A DNA stretch of 64,000 bases from Rhizobium sp. BK602 (GTDB taxonomy: Bacteria > Pseudomonadota > Alphaproteobacteria > Rhizobiales > Rhizobiaceae): NCBI RefSeq assembly GCF_014195095.1, contig NZ_JACIBC010000005.1, positions 186,001-250,000 of the forward strand. The letters are read 5' to 3'. The notes under the pieces are model-generated. The model did no database searches. It was given only the letters and a program-made list of their open reading frames with translations, and had not been told where the DNA came from. The translations under genes and the position numbers were made by a program. Shown here one piece after another: positions 35,027 to 45,204 of this stretch (the first letter of the stretch is position 1; each line of letters opens with the position of its first letter).

Positions 35027-36481
35027 TCAGGCTTCCTGGCCGGCGCCGAGGCGAGCATAGCCTGCGGCATCCGACGACTTCAGGCGAGCGGCTGCGATAA
35101 AGCCGATGACCGCCGCGATCAGCACCAGGCCGGGCAGCAGCACGGCCAGCACGCCATTGGCACCGGCAATCGCGCCGAAATTCGCCGAGATATAATAGAC
35201 CAGCGCCAGAAGAATGAGCCCCGTCACGACCGGCAATATCTTGACTGCCAGCACATTGCGCTCAAGCTCCGGATTACGGGTGAAGAACACCACGATCGCA
35301 AAGGCGGTAAAGGCCATCAGCAGAATGATTGCGAGCGTGGCAACATTGGTGAGCCAGGAGAACAGCGCCAGCACCGGGTCCTGACCTGTCGCCGCAAAGA
35401 GTGCGATCACGAGCACGGCGATGACCGTCTGAATGATCGAGCCGACATGCGGGCTCTGGAAGACCGGATGCGTGACGCCGACCGACTTCGGCAACAGGCC
35501 CTCGCGACCGGCGACGTACATGTAGCGGGCCACGCCATTGTGGAAGGCGAGAATGCCGGCAAAGAGGCTGGTGATGAAGAGAAGGCTCATCACGACGGTA
35601 ATCCAGTGTCCGACATAGCGCTCGGCAAGGCCAAAGAGGAAAGTCGTGGGATCGGCAAGGCCCTGAAGGGCCGGAACGAGCTTGTCGACACCGGCGCCGT
35701 TCACCATCAGCCAGGAGGTGAGCATGTAGAAGAGGCCGATGATGAGAACGGAAATATAGGTGGCGCGCGGCACCGTCTTTTCCGGTTCACGGGCTTCTTC
35801 GCTGTAAATGGTCGTTGCCTCGAAGCCGATGAAGGCGGCAAAGCAGAACAGCAGACCGATCGCCGGCGTTCCGCTCCAGAAGGCGGCTGGCGTGAAGGGG
35901 GCAGCAGAGAGACCGGCATCGCCGCCCTGGACGAAGATGGCGGCGTCGATGACCAGCACGACGAGATATTCGAGAATGACCAGCACCGTCAGCACCTTGG
36001 CCGACAGATCGACGCGGCGGTAGCCGAAGACGGCGACGAAGGCGATGCCGACGAAGCTCCAGACCCACCAGGGCAGATCGAGACCGAGCTGTTCAGCGAA
36101 AAAGCCCTTCGTTGCCGCTCCGAAAAGCCCGAGAACGCCGACCTGCATGGCATTGTAGGCGAGAATGGCGATCAGCGCCGCAGCACCCCCCATGAGGCCG
36201 CCAAGGCCCTGGGCCGTATAGGCATAGAAGGCGCCGGCATTGCGGATATGGCGCGCCATGGCGACATATCCGACGGAAAACAGCAGCAAGATGCCCGTCA
36301 CCAACAGGAAGGTCAGCGGGATACCCGGCCCGTTGCCCAGCATCATCGAGAGCGGCACGCCGCCGGCAACCGCCGTCAGCGGCGCTGCGGCCGAGACCAC
36401 CAGAAAGGTCACGGCACCGACGCCGAGACTGTTCTTGCGCAGCTGGTTCTCAGCCGCACCTTGCGAATTTTGCGTATTCAT
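35027..36481 (-). CDS. APC-superfamily amino acid/amine permease
   Basis: This 484-residue inner membrane transporter has about 12 hydrophobic segments and the APC N-terminal motif (GAVTFLVVSAAAPLTAVAGGVPLSMM) with GFEATTIYSEEAREPEKTVPRATY in the middle. It should import an amine or amino acid for the catabolic cluster. The start MNTQNSQG has AAGGGG upstream. It is divergent from the IclR regulator with a palindromic control region between, so uptake and breakdown are probably induced together. Confidence 0.88.
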   Translation of the reverse strand: MNTQNSQGAAENQLRKNSLGVGAVTFLVVSAAAPLTAVAGGVPLSMMLGNGPGIPLTFLLVTGILLLFSVGYVAMARHIRNAGAFYAYTAQGLGGLMGGAAALIAILAYNAMQVGVLGLFGAATKGFFAEQLGLDLPWWVWSFVGIAFVAVFGYRRVDLSAKVLTVLVILEYLVVLVIDAAIFVQGGDAGLSAAPFTPAAFWSGTPAIGLLFCFAAFIGFEATTIYSEEAREPEKTVPRATYISVLIIGLFYMLTSWLMVNGAGVDKLVPALQGLADPTTFLFGLAERYVGHWITVVMSLLFITSLFAGILAFHNGVARYMYVAGREGLLPKSVGVTHPVFQSPHVGSIIQTVIAVLVIALFAATGQDPVLALFSWLTNVATLAIILLMAFTAFAIVVFFTRNPELERNVLAVKILPVVTGLILLALVYYISANFGAIAGANGVLAVLLPGLVLIAAVIGFIAAARLKSSDAAGYARLGAGQEA

Positions 36482-36606
36482 CTGCGTTCGTTCCCCTTGT
36501 TGAGAATATCCGATCATCGCTGCGTTTGCGCGCAGGCAACCTCCATCAAAACCGGACCGACAGCGGGGCTTATGCTTTTGTTGATTTTACCGCCGTCAGC
36601 GCTTAA

Positions 36607-36636
36607 GGTTCATTATTTGAACCATAGCTTCAAATA
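36607..36636. promoter_or_regulatory. Overlapping inverted repeats, candidate IclR operator
   Basis: GGTTCA and TGAACC (spacer TTATT, 36607-36623) overlap an 8-bp-arm dyad TATTTGAA and TTCAAATA (spacer CCATAGC, 36614-36636). The site is in the divergent region between the permease and the IclR gene, where an IclR repressor would act. Confidence 0.6.
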
Positions 36637-36793
36637 TAGACTTGCAAACATTCCCGGCCTCTGTCAAGTTATTTCGCATGTTAAGTATCTTGGGTCGCTG
36701 CCATCGTGCCGCGGCGCGGGGTCGGCGATCAGATCTGACGGAAGCCACGGCTGGACGCACAGACTCAGACCCCGACCAACCCAAGGAGGAACG

Positions 36794-37627
36794 ATGAGCA
36801 CGATCGGAAAGGCGCTTTCATTGCTGGATACCCTGTCACGGCTGGACAAGGAGGCGGGCCTGACCGACATCGCCCGCCTGTGCGCGCTGGACAAGGCGAC
36901 GGCACGCCGCTTCCTGGTGGAGCTGGAAAAGCACGGTTTCGTCGAGCAGGATCAGGATACGCGCCGCTATCGCATCGGCTCGGCACCGGTTCGTCTCGCC
37001 CGCATCCGCGAAGCACGCTTTCCGCTGTTGCGGGTCGCGATCCCCTTCATCAAGTCGCTTGCTGAAACGGCGACGGAGACGGTGCACCTTTCGGAGTTCT
37101 CCGGTGGGCAGCTTTCGACCATTCATGTGGAGGATGCGCCCCGCGCGCATCGCATTATCGTCGATGTCGGCAGCCTCCTGCCCTTTCATGCCACGGCGTC
37201 CGGTCTTGCCTTTCTGGCCTTCTCTCCACGCTCGGAGATCGACGCGGCGCTTGAAAAGCCGCTCGAGAAATTTACCGACCACACCGTCGTCGATCCCCGG
37301 CTGGTGCGCAATCTGCTCGACGAGACGGCGGCACGCGGCTTTTCCATCAGCGACCAGGGTCTCGAAGCCGGCGTCATCAGCACCGCCGCCCCTATCCGCA
37401 CGCCCACCGGTCATCCGATCGGCTGCGTCGCCGTCGCCGCGCCGCTCTCGCGCACGACCAAGACGGCCGTTCACGAATTCGGCGCGCAGGCCATCGCCGC
37501 CGCCAATGCGATCTCAGAAAAATATTACGGGTCGGAAAGACCCATGGGAACCAGTCCAAAGTCAGGAGGACAGATCGATGAGCCCCACGGCTCCCTCGCC
37601 AAAGATACTCGTCATCGGAACCGGTGA
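36794..37627 (+). CDS. IclR-family transcriptional regulator
   Basis: A 277-residue regulator: winged-helix region (LSLLDTLSRLDKEAGLTDIARLCALDKATARRFLVELEKHGFVE) followed by the IclR effector domain, ending in VAAPLSRTTKTAVHEFGAQAIAAANAIS. AAGGAGG sets the start. It faces the permease gene and heads the rightward operon. The last 50 bases overlap the start of the Tm-1-like gene, so the C-terminal tail of about 20 residues is encoded in the overlap. It probably senses an amine-derived compound and controls both directions. Confidence 0.9.
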   Translation: MSTIGKALSLLDTLSRLDKEAGLTDIARLCALDKATARRFLVELEKHGFVEQDQDTRRYRIGSAPVRLARIREARFPLLRVAIPFIKSLAETATETVHLSEFSGGQLSTIHVEDAPRAHRIIVDVGSLLPFHATASGLAFLAFSPRSEIDAALEKPLEKFTDHTVVDPRLVRNLLDETAARGFSISDQGLEAGVISTAAPIRTPTGHPIGCVAVAAPLSRTTKTAVHEFGAQAIAAANAISEKYYGSERPMGTSPKSGGQIDEPHGSLAKDTRHRNR

Positions 37628-38831
37628 CACCAAATGCGACGAACTGCAATTCATGGCATCCGTCATTCAAGAAGCCGGCGGCCAGCCGGTCATGATGGAT
37701 GTCAGCATTTTGGGCGACCCGCCCTATAGTCCGAACTATTCAAAGCATGACATCGCAAAGGCCGCCGCAACCACGATCGCGGCAATCGCCGAAAGCGGCG
37801 ACGAGAACAGCGCCATGGCAGCCATGGCAAAGGGCGCATCGGTACTGACCCGGCGCCTCTATGACGACGGACTGGTCGACGCCGTCATCGTGCTCGGCGG
37901 TTCCATGGGCACGGATCTGGCGCTCGATGTCGCCGCCGTCCTGCCGCTTGGGGTGCCGAAATTCGTGGTTTCGACCATCGCCTACTCCCACCTGATCCCG
38001 CCCGAACGCATCGCGCCCGACCTGATGATGATCCTCTGGGCCGGCGGTCTCTACGGCCTCAACGGCATCTGCCGCTCGGTTCTCTCGCAGGCCTGCGGCG
38101 CCGTCGTCGGAGCGGCGAAGCACCGCACCAGGCCCGATCGCGAACGGCCGCTGGTCGGCATGACCTCGCTCGGCTCGTCCTGCCTGAAATATATGAAGTA
38201 TCTGCGGCCCGAGCTGGAAAAGCGCGGCTATGACGTCGCCGTCTTCCACTCCACCGGCATGGGCGGACGGGCTTATGAAGCCGTCGCGTCCCAGGGGGGC
38301 TTTGCCGCCGTCTTCGACTTCTGCATCCAGGAAGTCAGCAATCATCATTACGGCACCGTCGTCACCTCCGGGCCGGACAGGCTGGAGAATGCCGGGCGCG
38401 CCGGCATTCCACAGATCGTCGCCCCCGGTGCGGTCGACATGGTCGATCTACAGGCATGGCAGGCTTTGCCCGCGATTTTTGCCGACCGTCCCTATCACGC
38501 CCATAACCGGCTGATCGGCTCGGTGACGACATCGCCGGAAGGCCGGCGAGAGGTCGCCCGGTTGATCGGGCAGAAACTGCAGCGCGCCGAAGCCAAGGTC
38601 GCCTTCCTTCTGCCGACCGAAGGGCTGCAGGAATGGGACAAGCCGGATGAGCCGCTGCATGATCCGGAGGGCCTCGACGCTTTTCTCGACGAGATGCGCC
38701 GCGCCATTCCGCCCTCCGTCGCCCTGCAGGAGGTCGATGCCCATATCAACGCGCCCGCCTTCTCGGCGGCAGCGCTCGCCATCTTCGATCAATGGGTCGT
38801 CGAGGGCATCATTCCGGAGGGACGGCCATGA
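37578..38831 (+). CDS. Tm-1-like ATP-binding domain protein (UPF0261)
   Basis: A 417-residue protein of the UPF0261/Tm-1-like family: the start is SPKILVIGTGDTKCDELQFMASVI, with GGSMGTDLALDVAAVLPLGVPKFVVSTIA and VGMTSLGSSCLKYMKYLRPELE further on. Tm-1 of tomato blocks tobamovirus replication through its N-terminal domain and binds ATP; bacterial members are of unknown function and often sit in catabolic operons. The start has CAGGAGG, and it overlaps the IclR gene by 50 bases. ATGA overlap joins it to the HAD gene. Confidence 0.88.
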   Translation: MSPTAPSPKILVIGTGDTKCDELQFMASVIQEAGGQPVMMDVSILGDPPYSPNYSKHDIAKAAATTIAAIAESGDENSAMAAMAKGASVLTRRLYDDGLVDAVIVLGGSMGTDLALDVAAVLPLGVPKFVVSTIAYSHLIPPERIAPDLMMILWAGGLYGLNGICRSVLSQACGAVVGAAKHRTRPDRERPLVGMTSLGSSCLKYMKYLRPELEKRGYDVAVFHSTGMGGRAYEAVASQGGFAAVFDFCIQEVSNHHYGTVVTSGPDRLENAGRAGIPQIVAPGAVDMVDLQAWQALPAIFADRPYHAHNRLIGSVTTSPEGRREVARLIGQKLQRAEAKVAFLLPTEGLQEWDKPDEPLHDPEGLDAFLDEMRRAIPPSVALQEVDAHINAPAFSAAALAIFDQWVVEGIIPEGRP

Positions 38832-39478
38832 CACAGGACCGCGCGCTTATCCTCGACTTCGGCGGCGTCGTGACCCGCACCCTGTTCGAAACCCACGACA
38901 TCACCGAACGCACGCTCGGCCTTCCCAAGGGATCGCTGACCTGGCTCGGCCCGTTCGACACGACGACGGACCCGCTCTGGGTCGCGATGCAGAACCGCGA
39001 GATCTCCGAGCGCGACTACTGGCTGACGCGGGCCGGCGAGGTCGGCAGGCTGGTCGGCGAGACCTGGACCGATATGCAGACCTTCGTGCGCCGGGCACGC
39101 GGCGCCGAGCCGGAGCTGGTTCTGCGCCCGGAAGCCCGCGACGCCATCCTGCGCGCCAAGGAGGCCGGCCTCAAGCTGGCGATCCTGTCGAACGAACTCG
39201 ACCTCTTCTACGGCATCGAGTTTCGCCGGCGCTTCCCGCTGATCGACCTCTTCGACGTCATCGTCGACGCCACCTATACGAAGATCCTGAAACCCGATCC
39301 CCGCGCCTATGAGCTCGTTCTGTCCGAGCTCGGTCTGCCGCGCGGGGCCTGCGTCTTCGTGGACGACCAGAAGAAGAACATCGAGGGCGCCGAAGCCGTG
39401 AAGCTGCCTTACGTGCATTTCGACGTCACCCGCCCCGCCGAAAGCTATGCCCGCGCCCTTGCCATGCTGGGTCTCTGA
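38828..39478 (+). CDS. HAD-superfamily hydrolase
   Basis: A 216-residue HAD phosphatase. Motif I is ILDFGGVV, motif II is ILSNE, motif III is the lysine of ILKPDPRAYEL, and motif IV is VFVDDQKKNIEGA. In motif I the usual DXDX(T/V) second aspartate is replaced (DFGG), as in the DL-2-haloacid dehalogenase/epoxide hydrolase N-terminal-like branch, so phosphatase activity is not certain. It is coupled to the Tm-1-like gene by ATGA. Confidence 0.85.
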   Translation: MTQDRALILDFGGVVTRTLFETHDITERTLGLPKGSLTWLGPFDTTTDPLWVAMQNREISERDYWLTRAGEVGRLVGETWTDMQTFVRRARGAEPELVLRPEARDAILRAKEAGLKLAILSNELDLFYGIEFRRRFPLIDLFDVIVDATYTKILKPDPRAYELVLSELGLPRGACVFVDDQKKNIEGAEAVKLPYVHFDVTRPAESYARALAMLGL

Positions 39479-39495
39479 ACCAAGAGGAATTTGAC

Positions 39496-40851
39496 ATGCG
39501 TGAAACCAATTTCATCATCGAAAACAACGCCCGCCACCTCTGGCACCCGATGGCCCACCCCGCGGAAATGCAGGCCAATCCGCCGCGCATCATCAATTCC
39601 GGCGAAGGCGTCGAAATCGTCGATATCCAGGGCAGGAAAGTGCTGGACGCGGTCGGCGGCCTCTGGAACGTCAATCTCGGCTATTCCTGCGAGCCGGTAA
39701 AGAAGGCGATCCGCGACCAGCTCGACGAGCTGCCCTATTATTCGACCTTCCGCGGTACGACCAATTCGCCGCTGATCGAACTGTCCTACGAGCTTGCCGA
39801 GTGGTTCAAGCCGGATGGATTGAGCCGTTCCTTCTTCACCTCCGGCGGCTCGGATTCGGTCGAGACCTGCCTGCGGCTGGCGCGCCAGTATCACAAGGTC
39901 AACGGCGAGCCGGAGCGCACGAAGTTCGTCGCGCTGAAGAAGGGCTATCACGGTACGCATTTCGGCGGCGCCTCGGTCAACGGCAACCAGAACTTCCGCC
40001 GCAACTACGAACCACTGCTGCCGGGCGTCATCCATCTGCCGGCTCCCTTCCCTTACCGTAACCCGTTCAACACCACCGACGGTGCGGAGATTGCGGCTGC
40101 CATCGGTAGGCTTTTCGAGGATGAAATCGCCTTCCAGGGCGCCGATACCATCGCCGCGCTGATCGTCGAGCCGGTGCTCGGCGCCGGCGGCGTCATCGTC
40201 CCGCACGAAACCTTCCTGCCGCTGATGCGCGAGATCTGCGACCGGCACGGCATCCTGCTGATCGCCGACGAGGTCATCACCGCCTTCGGCCGCACCGGCG
40301 CCTGGACCGGATCGCGCCTCTGGGGCGTGCAGCCGGACATGATGTCGACGGCAAAGGCGATCACCAACGGCTATTTCCCCTTCGGCGCCGTGATGATCTC
40401 GGACAAGGTGGCGCAGGTCTTCGAGAGCAGCAAGGGCGCGGTCGGCAGCATCGGCCACGGCTATACCTATTCCGGCCATCCGGTCGGCGCGGCCGCAGCA
40501 CTTGCCACCTTGAAGGAAACCAAGCGGCTCAACGTCGCCGCCAATGCGGCTGCCCGCGGCGAAGAGCTGCTGGCCGGGCTGAAAAAGCTGCAGGACAAGC
40601 ATGAGCTCATCGGCGACGTGCGCGGCAAGGGCCTGATGTGTGCTCTCGAACTCGTCGGCGACCGCAAGAAGAAGAGCGCCGCCGCCAAGGATGTCATCCA
40701 GAAGGTTCAGGATGCGACCTATGACGCCGGCGTTCTGATCCGCACCTCCGGCGCCAACGTCATCATGTCGCCGCCGCTGATCCTGACGGCGGAGAATGTC
40801 CGGACCATCCTGACCGCGCTCGACGCGGGCCTTTCCGCCGCGAGGGCCTGA
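39496..40851 (+). CDS. Class III aminotransferase, putrescine/beta-alanine-pyruvate type
   Basis: A 451-residue PLP enzyme resembling SpuC-like omega-amine:pyruvate transaminases: NARHLWHPMAHPAEM at the start, GSDSVETCLRLARQY, then LLIADEVITAFGRTG, and PLP Lys in TAKAITNGYFPFGAVMI. It would remove the amino group from an amine, giving an aldehyde. In this cluster tyramine, dopamine or a polyamine are plausible substrates. Spacing to the next gene is two bases. Confidence 0.88.
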   Translation: MRETNFIIENNARHLWHPMAHPAEMQANPPRIINSGEGVEIVDIQGRKVLDAVGGLWNVNLGYSCEPVKKAIRDQLDELPYYSTFRGTTNSPLIELSYELAEWFKPDGLSRSFFTSGGSDSVETCLRLARQYHKVNGEPERTKFVALKKGYHGTHFGGASVNGNQNFRRNYEPLLPGVIHLPAPFPYRNPFNTTDGAEIAAAIGRLFEDEIAFQGADTIAALIVEPVLGAGGVIVPHETFLPLMREICDRHGILLIADEVITAFGRTGAWTGSRLWGVQPDMMSTAKAITNGYFPFGAVMISDKVAQVFESSKGAVGSIGHGYTYSGHPVGAAAALATLKETKRLNVAANAAARGEELLAGLKKLQDKHELIGDVRGKGLMCALELVGDRKKKSAAAKDVIQKVQDATYDAGVLIRTSGANVIMSPPLILTAENVRTILTALDAGLSAARA

Positions 40852-40853
40852 TC

Positions 40854-42137
40854 ATGTCCGATAACGCAGCCCTTATCGCGCGGCGCGACCGGCTTCTCGG
40901 CCGAAACATGTCGCTCTTCTACGACGACCCGGTGCATCTGGTGCGCGGCGACGGCGTCTGGCTCTGGGACGCCGACGGCCGCAAATATCTCGACTGCTAT
41001 AACAACGTGCCGCATGTCGGCCATTGTCATCCCCACGTGGTCGAGGCGATCACGCGGCAGGCTTCGACGCTGAACACGCATACGCGCTACCTGCACGAAG
41101 GCATTCTCGACTATGTCGAGCGGCTGACGGCGACCTTCGATCAGAGCCTGAATGCCGCGATCCTGACCTGCACGGGCAGCGAGGCGAACGACGTGGCGCT
41201 GCGCATGGCGCAGGCCATGACCGGCAAGACCGGCGTCATCGCCACCAACCACACCTATCACGGTAACACGGCGGCCGTGTCGCAGCTGTCGACCCGCATG
41301 CCGCCGGTTGGCGGTTTCGGCGGCCATGTCCGGCATGTGCCGGCGCCGGACAGTTATCGTCCGCTTGGCGGCGAAGGCGGCGATGCCTTTGCAACAGCAT
41401 TTGCGACAGAAGTTGAAAAGGCGATCGCCTCGCTGCAGGAGGGCCCACACGGCTTTTCGGCCATCATCATCGATCCCTTCTTCGCCAATGAAGGCTTTCC
41501 CGATCTGCCGCCGGGCTTTCTCGACAAGACGGTCGCGGCCGTGCGCAAGGCCGGCGGCCTCGTCATCACCGACGAGGTGCAGCCCGGTTTCGGCCGCACC
41601 GGCTTGCATATGTGGGGCCATCAGCGCGCCGGCATCATTCCGGACATCGTCACGCTCGGCAAGCCGATGGCCAACGGTCATCCGGTCGGCGGCGTCGTTG
41701 CCAATGTCGACACGATAAATAGCTTCCGCAAGGCGTTCCGCTACTTCAACACTTTCGGCGGCAATCCGGTCTCCTGCGCGGCGGCCATGGCCGTGCTCGA
41801 CGTCATCGAGGACGAGAACCTGATCGAGAATGCCCGCAATGTCGGCGAATATACGCGCGATGCCTTCAAGCGGCTTGCCGAGAAGCATTCGATCATCGGC
41901 GATGTGCGCGGTGGCGGCCTCTTCATGGGCACGGAATTCGTGCTCGACAGGCAGACGAAGGCGCCGGCCACCGCTGAGGCAACCCGGATCGTCAACGCCA
42001 TGCGCGAACGCGGCGTGCTGATGGGCAAGATCGGCCTTCACCAATGCGCCACGAAGATCCGCCCGCCCATGCCGTTCAGCAGGGACAATGCCGACTTCAT
42101 GTTGTCGATCTTCGACGATGTCTTGGCCGGTCTGTGA
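40854..42137 (+). CDS. Class III PLP enzyme, AGXT2L/phospholyase type
   Basis: A 427-residue class III PLP enzyme. The N-terminal YNNVPHVGHCHPHVVEA, NTHTRYLHEGILDYVERL and SEANDVALRMAQ resemble the animal AGXT2L enzymes, which are not transaminases but phospholyases of phosphoethanolamine and 5-phosphohydroxylysine. PLP lysine is in TLGKPMANGHPVGGV. An APH-fold kinase follows by seven bases, the same kinase/phospholyase pairing as hydroxylysine kinase and its lyase. I therefore expect this gene to eliminate phosphate and ammonia from a phosphorylated amino alcohol rather than to transaminate; transamination remains possible. Confidence 0.8.
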   Translation: MSDNAALIARRDRLLGRNMSLFYDDPVHLVRGDGVWLWDADGRKYLDCYNNVPHVGHCHPHVVEAITRQASTLNTHTRYLHEGILDYVERLTATFDQSLNAAILTCTGSEANDVALRMAQAMTGKTGVIATNHTYHGNTAAVSQLSTRMPPVGGFGGHVRHVPAPDSYRPLGGEGGDAFATAFATEVEKAIASLQEGPHGFSAIIIDPFFANEGFPDLPPGFLDKTVAAVRKAGGLVITDEVQPGFGRTGLHMWGHQRAGIIPDIVTLGKPMANGHPVGGVVANVDTINSFRKAFRYFNTFGGNPVSCAAAMAVLDVIEDENLIENARNVGEYTRDAFKRLAEKHSIIGDVRGGGLFMGTEFVLDRQTKAPATAEATRIVNAMRERGVLMGKIGLHQCATKIRPPMPFSRDNADFMLSIFDDVLAGL

Positions 42138-42144
42138 GGCTGAC

Positions 42145-43164
42145 ATGGCTGAACAGCTGCCGCAGACCATCCGCGAGGCTCTGCAGAAACGTGCGCTGGA
42201 GGCACTCGACCATTGGCCGGTGCAGGCCCACGAACCCGTCCTGATGAAATATCGGGAGAATGCTGTCTTCCGCATTACGCTGGAAGACGGGCAGTTCGCC
42301 GCTTTGCGGCTGCATCGGCCGGGCTATCATGACGAGACGAGCCTGCGCTCGGAGCTGGATTTCATGGCCGCCCTCAAGCGTGGCGGACTTAATGTGCCGA
42401 GGCCGGTTGCGACGAGCGACGGGCAGAACCTCCTCCTCCTGCCGGCGAACGGGCACTTTCCCGAACAGCACGCCGATGTGGTGAGCTGGATCGACGGCAT
42501 TCCGCTTGGCCAAAGCGGAACCCCGCTCTCGCATTCGACCGAGATGCAGGCGGACATCTTCTTCCGTATCGGCCAAGGTATGGCCGCGATGCACGAGCTT
42601 GCCGATGCCTGGCAACCGCCGGAAGGTTTTAGCCGCCCGGCATGGGACCTAGACGGCTTGCTTGGCGAAACGCCGCTTTGGGGGCGTTTCTGGGATTGCC
42701 CCGGCCTTCCATCCAGCAGCATTGCCGCGCTCTTGGCTTTACGTGATGAGCTGCGTCAGGCGCTAGCAGCCATAGCTCCGGACACCCTCGATTATGGCTT
42801 GATCCATGCCGATCTCGTGCGGGAAAACATCTTCCTGACCGAGGAGGGAAGCAATATTGCCTTCATCGATTTCGACGATGCGGGACATGGCTTCCGCCTG
42901 TTCGATCTCGCGACAGCCCTGCTGAAGAATCGCAGCGAGCCGGCCTATCCCGCCATCGAAGAAGGGCTGATATCAGGCTATCGCAGCCGACGCGCCCTTT
43001 CCGACACGGCGCTGGCAAGCCTGCCGCTTTTCATGGTGCTCAGAAGCCTCACCTATATCGGATGGCTCGCCGAGCGTCCGGAAACACCGGACGCCGCCGC
43101 GCGCCTGTCGCGTTACGTCAATGAAAGTCTGGAGATGGCAAGAAAGCTCAAGGCTACCGCTTGA
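42145..43164 (+). CDS. APH-fold small-molecule kinase (hydroxylysine kinase-like)
   Basis: A 339-residue aminoglycoside phosphotransferase-fold kinase. Brenner motif HADLVREN is at 221-228 with catalytic Asp223, and IDFDDAG (Asp242) is the metal motif. YRENAVFRITLEDGQFAALRLHRPGYH provides the glycine-loop/lysine lobe. Homologues include homoserine kinase-like enzymes and hydroxylysine kinase. Directly behind the phospholyase-type gene, it is likely to phosphorylate the hydroxyl group of an amino alcohol. It ends 54 bases before hpaF. Confidence 0.83.
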   Translation: MAEQLPQTIREALQKRALEALDHWPVQAHEPVLMKYRENAVFRITLEDGQFAALRLHRPGYHDETSLRSELDFMAALKRGGLNVPRPVATSDGQNLLLLPANGHFPEQHADVVSWIDGIPLGQSGTPLSHSTEMQADIFFRIGQGMAAMHELADAWQPPEGFSRPAWDLDGLLGETPLWGRFWDCPGLPSSSIAALLALRDELRQALAAIAPDTLDYGLIHADLVRENIFLTEEGSNIAFIDFDDAGHGFRLFDLATALLKNRSEPAYPAIEEGLISGYRSRRALSDTALASLPLFMVLRSLTYIGWLAERPETPDAAARLSRYVNESLEMARKLKATA

Positions 43165-43193
43165 CATCTCACGCATAATTGTTAACGTGTTAA
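43161..43193 (+). promoter_or_regulatory. Internal promoter and dyad before hpaF
   Basis: TTGACA (43161-43166) could be a -35 box. The dyad TTAAC-GT-GTTAA (43182-43193) covers the likely -10 region, in an AT-rich gap just before hpaF. This fits a separate, repressible promoter for the meta-cleavage genes, perhaps controlled by the MarR regulator at the end of the cluster. Confidence 0.45.
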
Positions 43194-43218
43194 GTAAATA
43201 AAAATTCGGGAGGAGTTG

Positions 43219-43605
43219 ATGCCGCATCTCGCCATCGAATATTCGGCCAATCTGGAGGGCCGCGCCGATATCGGCGCGCTCTGCGATCGGCTGCTGAAGA
43301 CGGTGCTGGACACCGGCCTGTTCGAGGTCGGTGCCGTGCGCGTGCGCGCCTTTCGCGCCGATCACTACGCCATTGCCGACACGCTGCCCGAAAACGCCTT
43401 CGTCGATCTGAACTTCCGCATCGGCAAGGGGCGCACGGACGAGGAGAAAAAGCGCACCGGCGAAGCGATCTTCGCGGCAGCTATCGAGGTTCTCGGCCCC
43501 CTCTTCGACACCCCGCATTTCGCTCTCTCGCTGGAGATCCGCGAGATCGATGCGGAGTTGAGCTGGAAGAAAAACGCCATTCATCCGCGGCTGCGCGGCA
43601 AGTGA
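43219..43605 (+). CDS. hpaF: 5-carboxymethyl-2-hydroxymuconate isomerase
   Basis: A 128-residue protein of the CHMI branch of the tautomerase superfamily. It starts MPHLAIEYSANLEG with the catalytic Pro2 and continues with ALCDRLLKTVLDTGLFEVGAVRVRAFRADHYAIAD. It isomerises the dicarboxylic ring-cleavage product. The ATG follows GGGAGGAG; the TTG one codon upstream is not needed. hpaE starts 42 bases downstream. Confidence 0.92.
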   Translation: MPHLAIEYSANLEGRADIGALCDRLLKTVLDTGLFEVGAVRVRAFRADHYAIADTLPENAFVDLNFRIGKGRTDEEKKRTGEAIFAAAIEVLGPLFDTPHFALSLEIREIDAELSWKKNAIHPRLRGK

Positions 43606-43647
43606 CACCTCCCTTCGCGGGACGACGTAACACCAAAGGAATAGACG

Positions 43648-45165
<1,518 letters not shown>

Positions 45166-45204
45166 GCCGCCAATATCCATAAGCACGCATAAGAGGAGGA
45201 ACAA

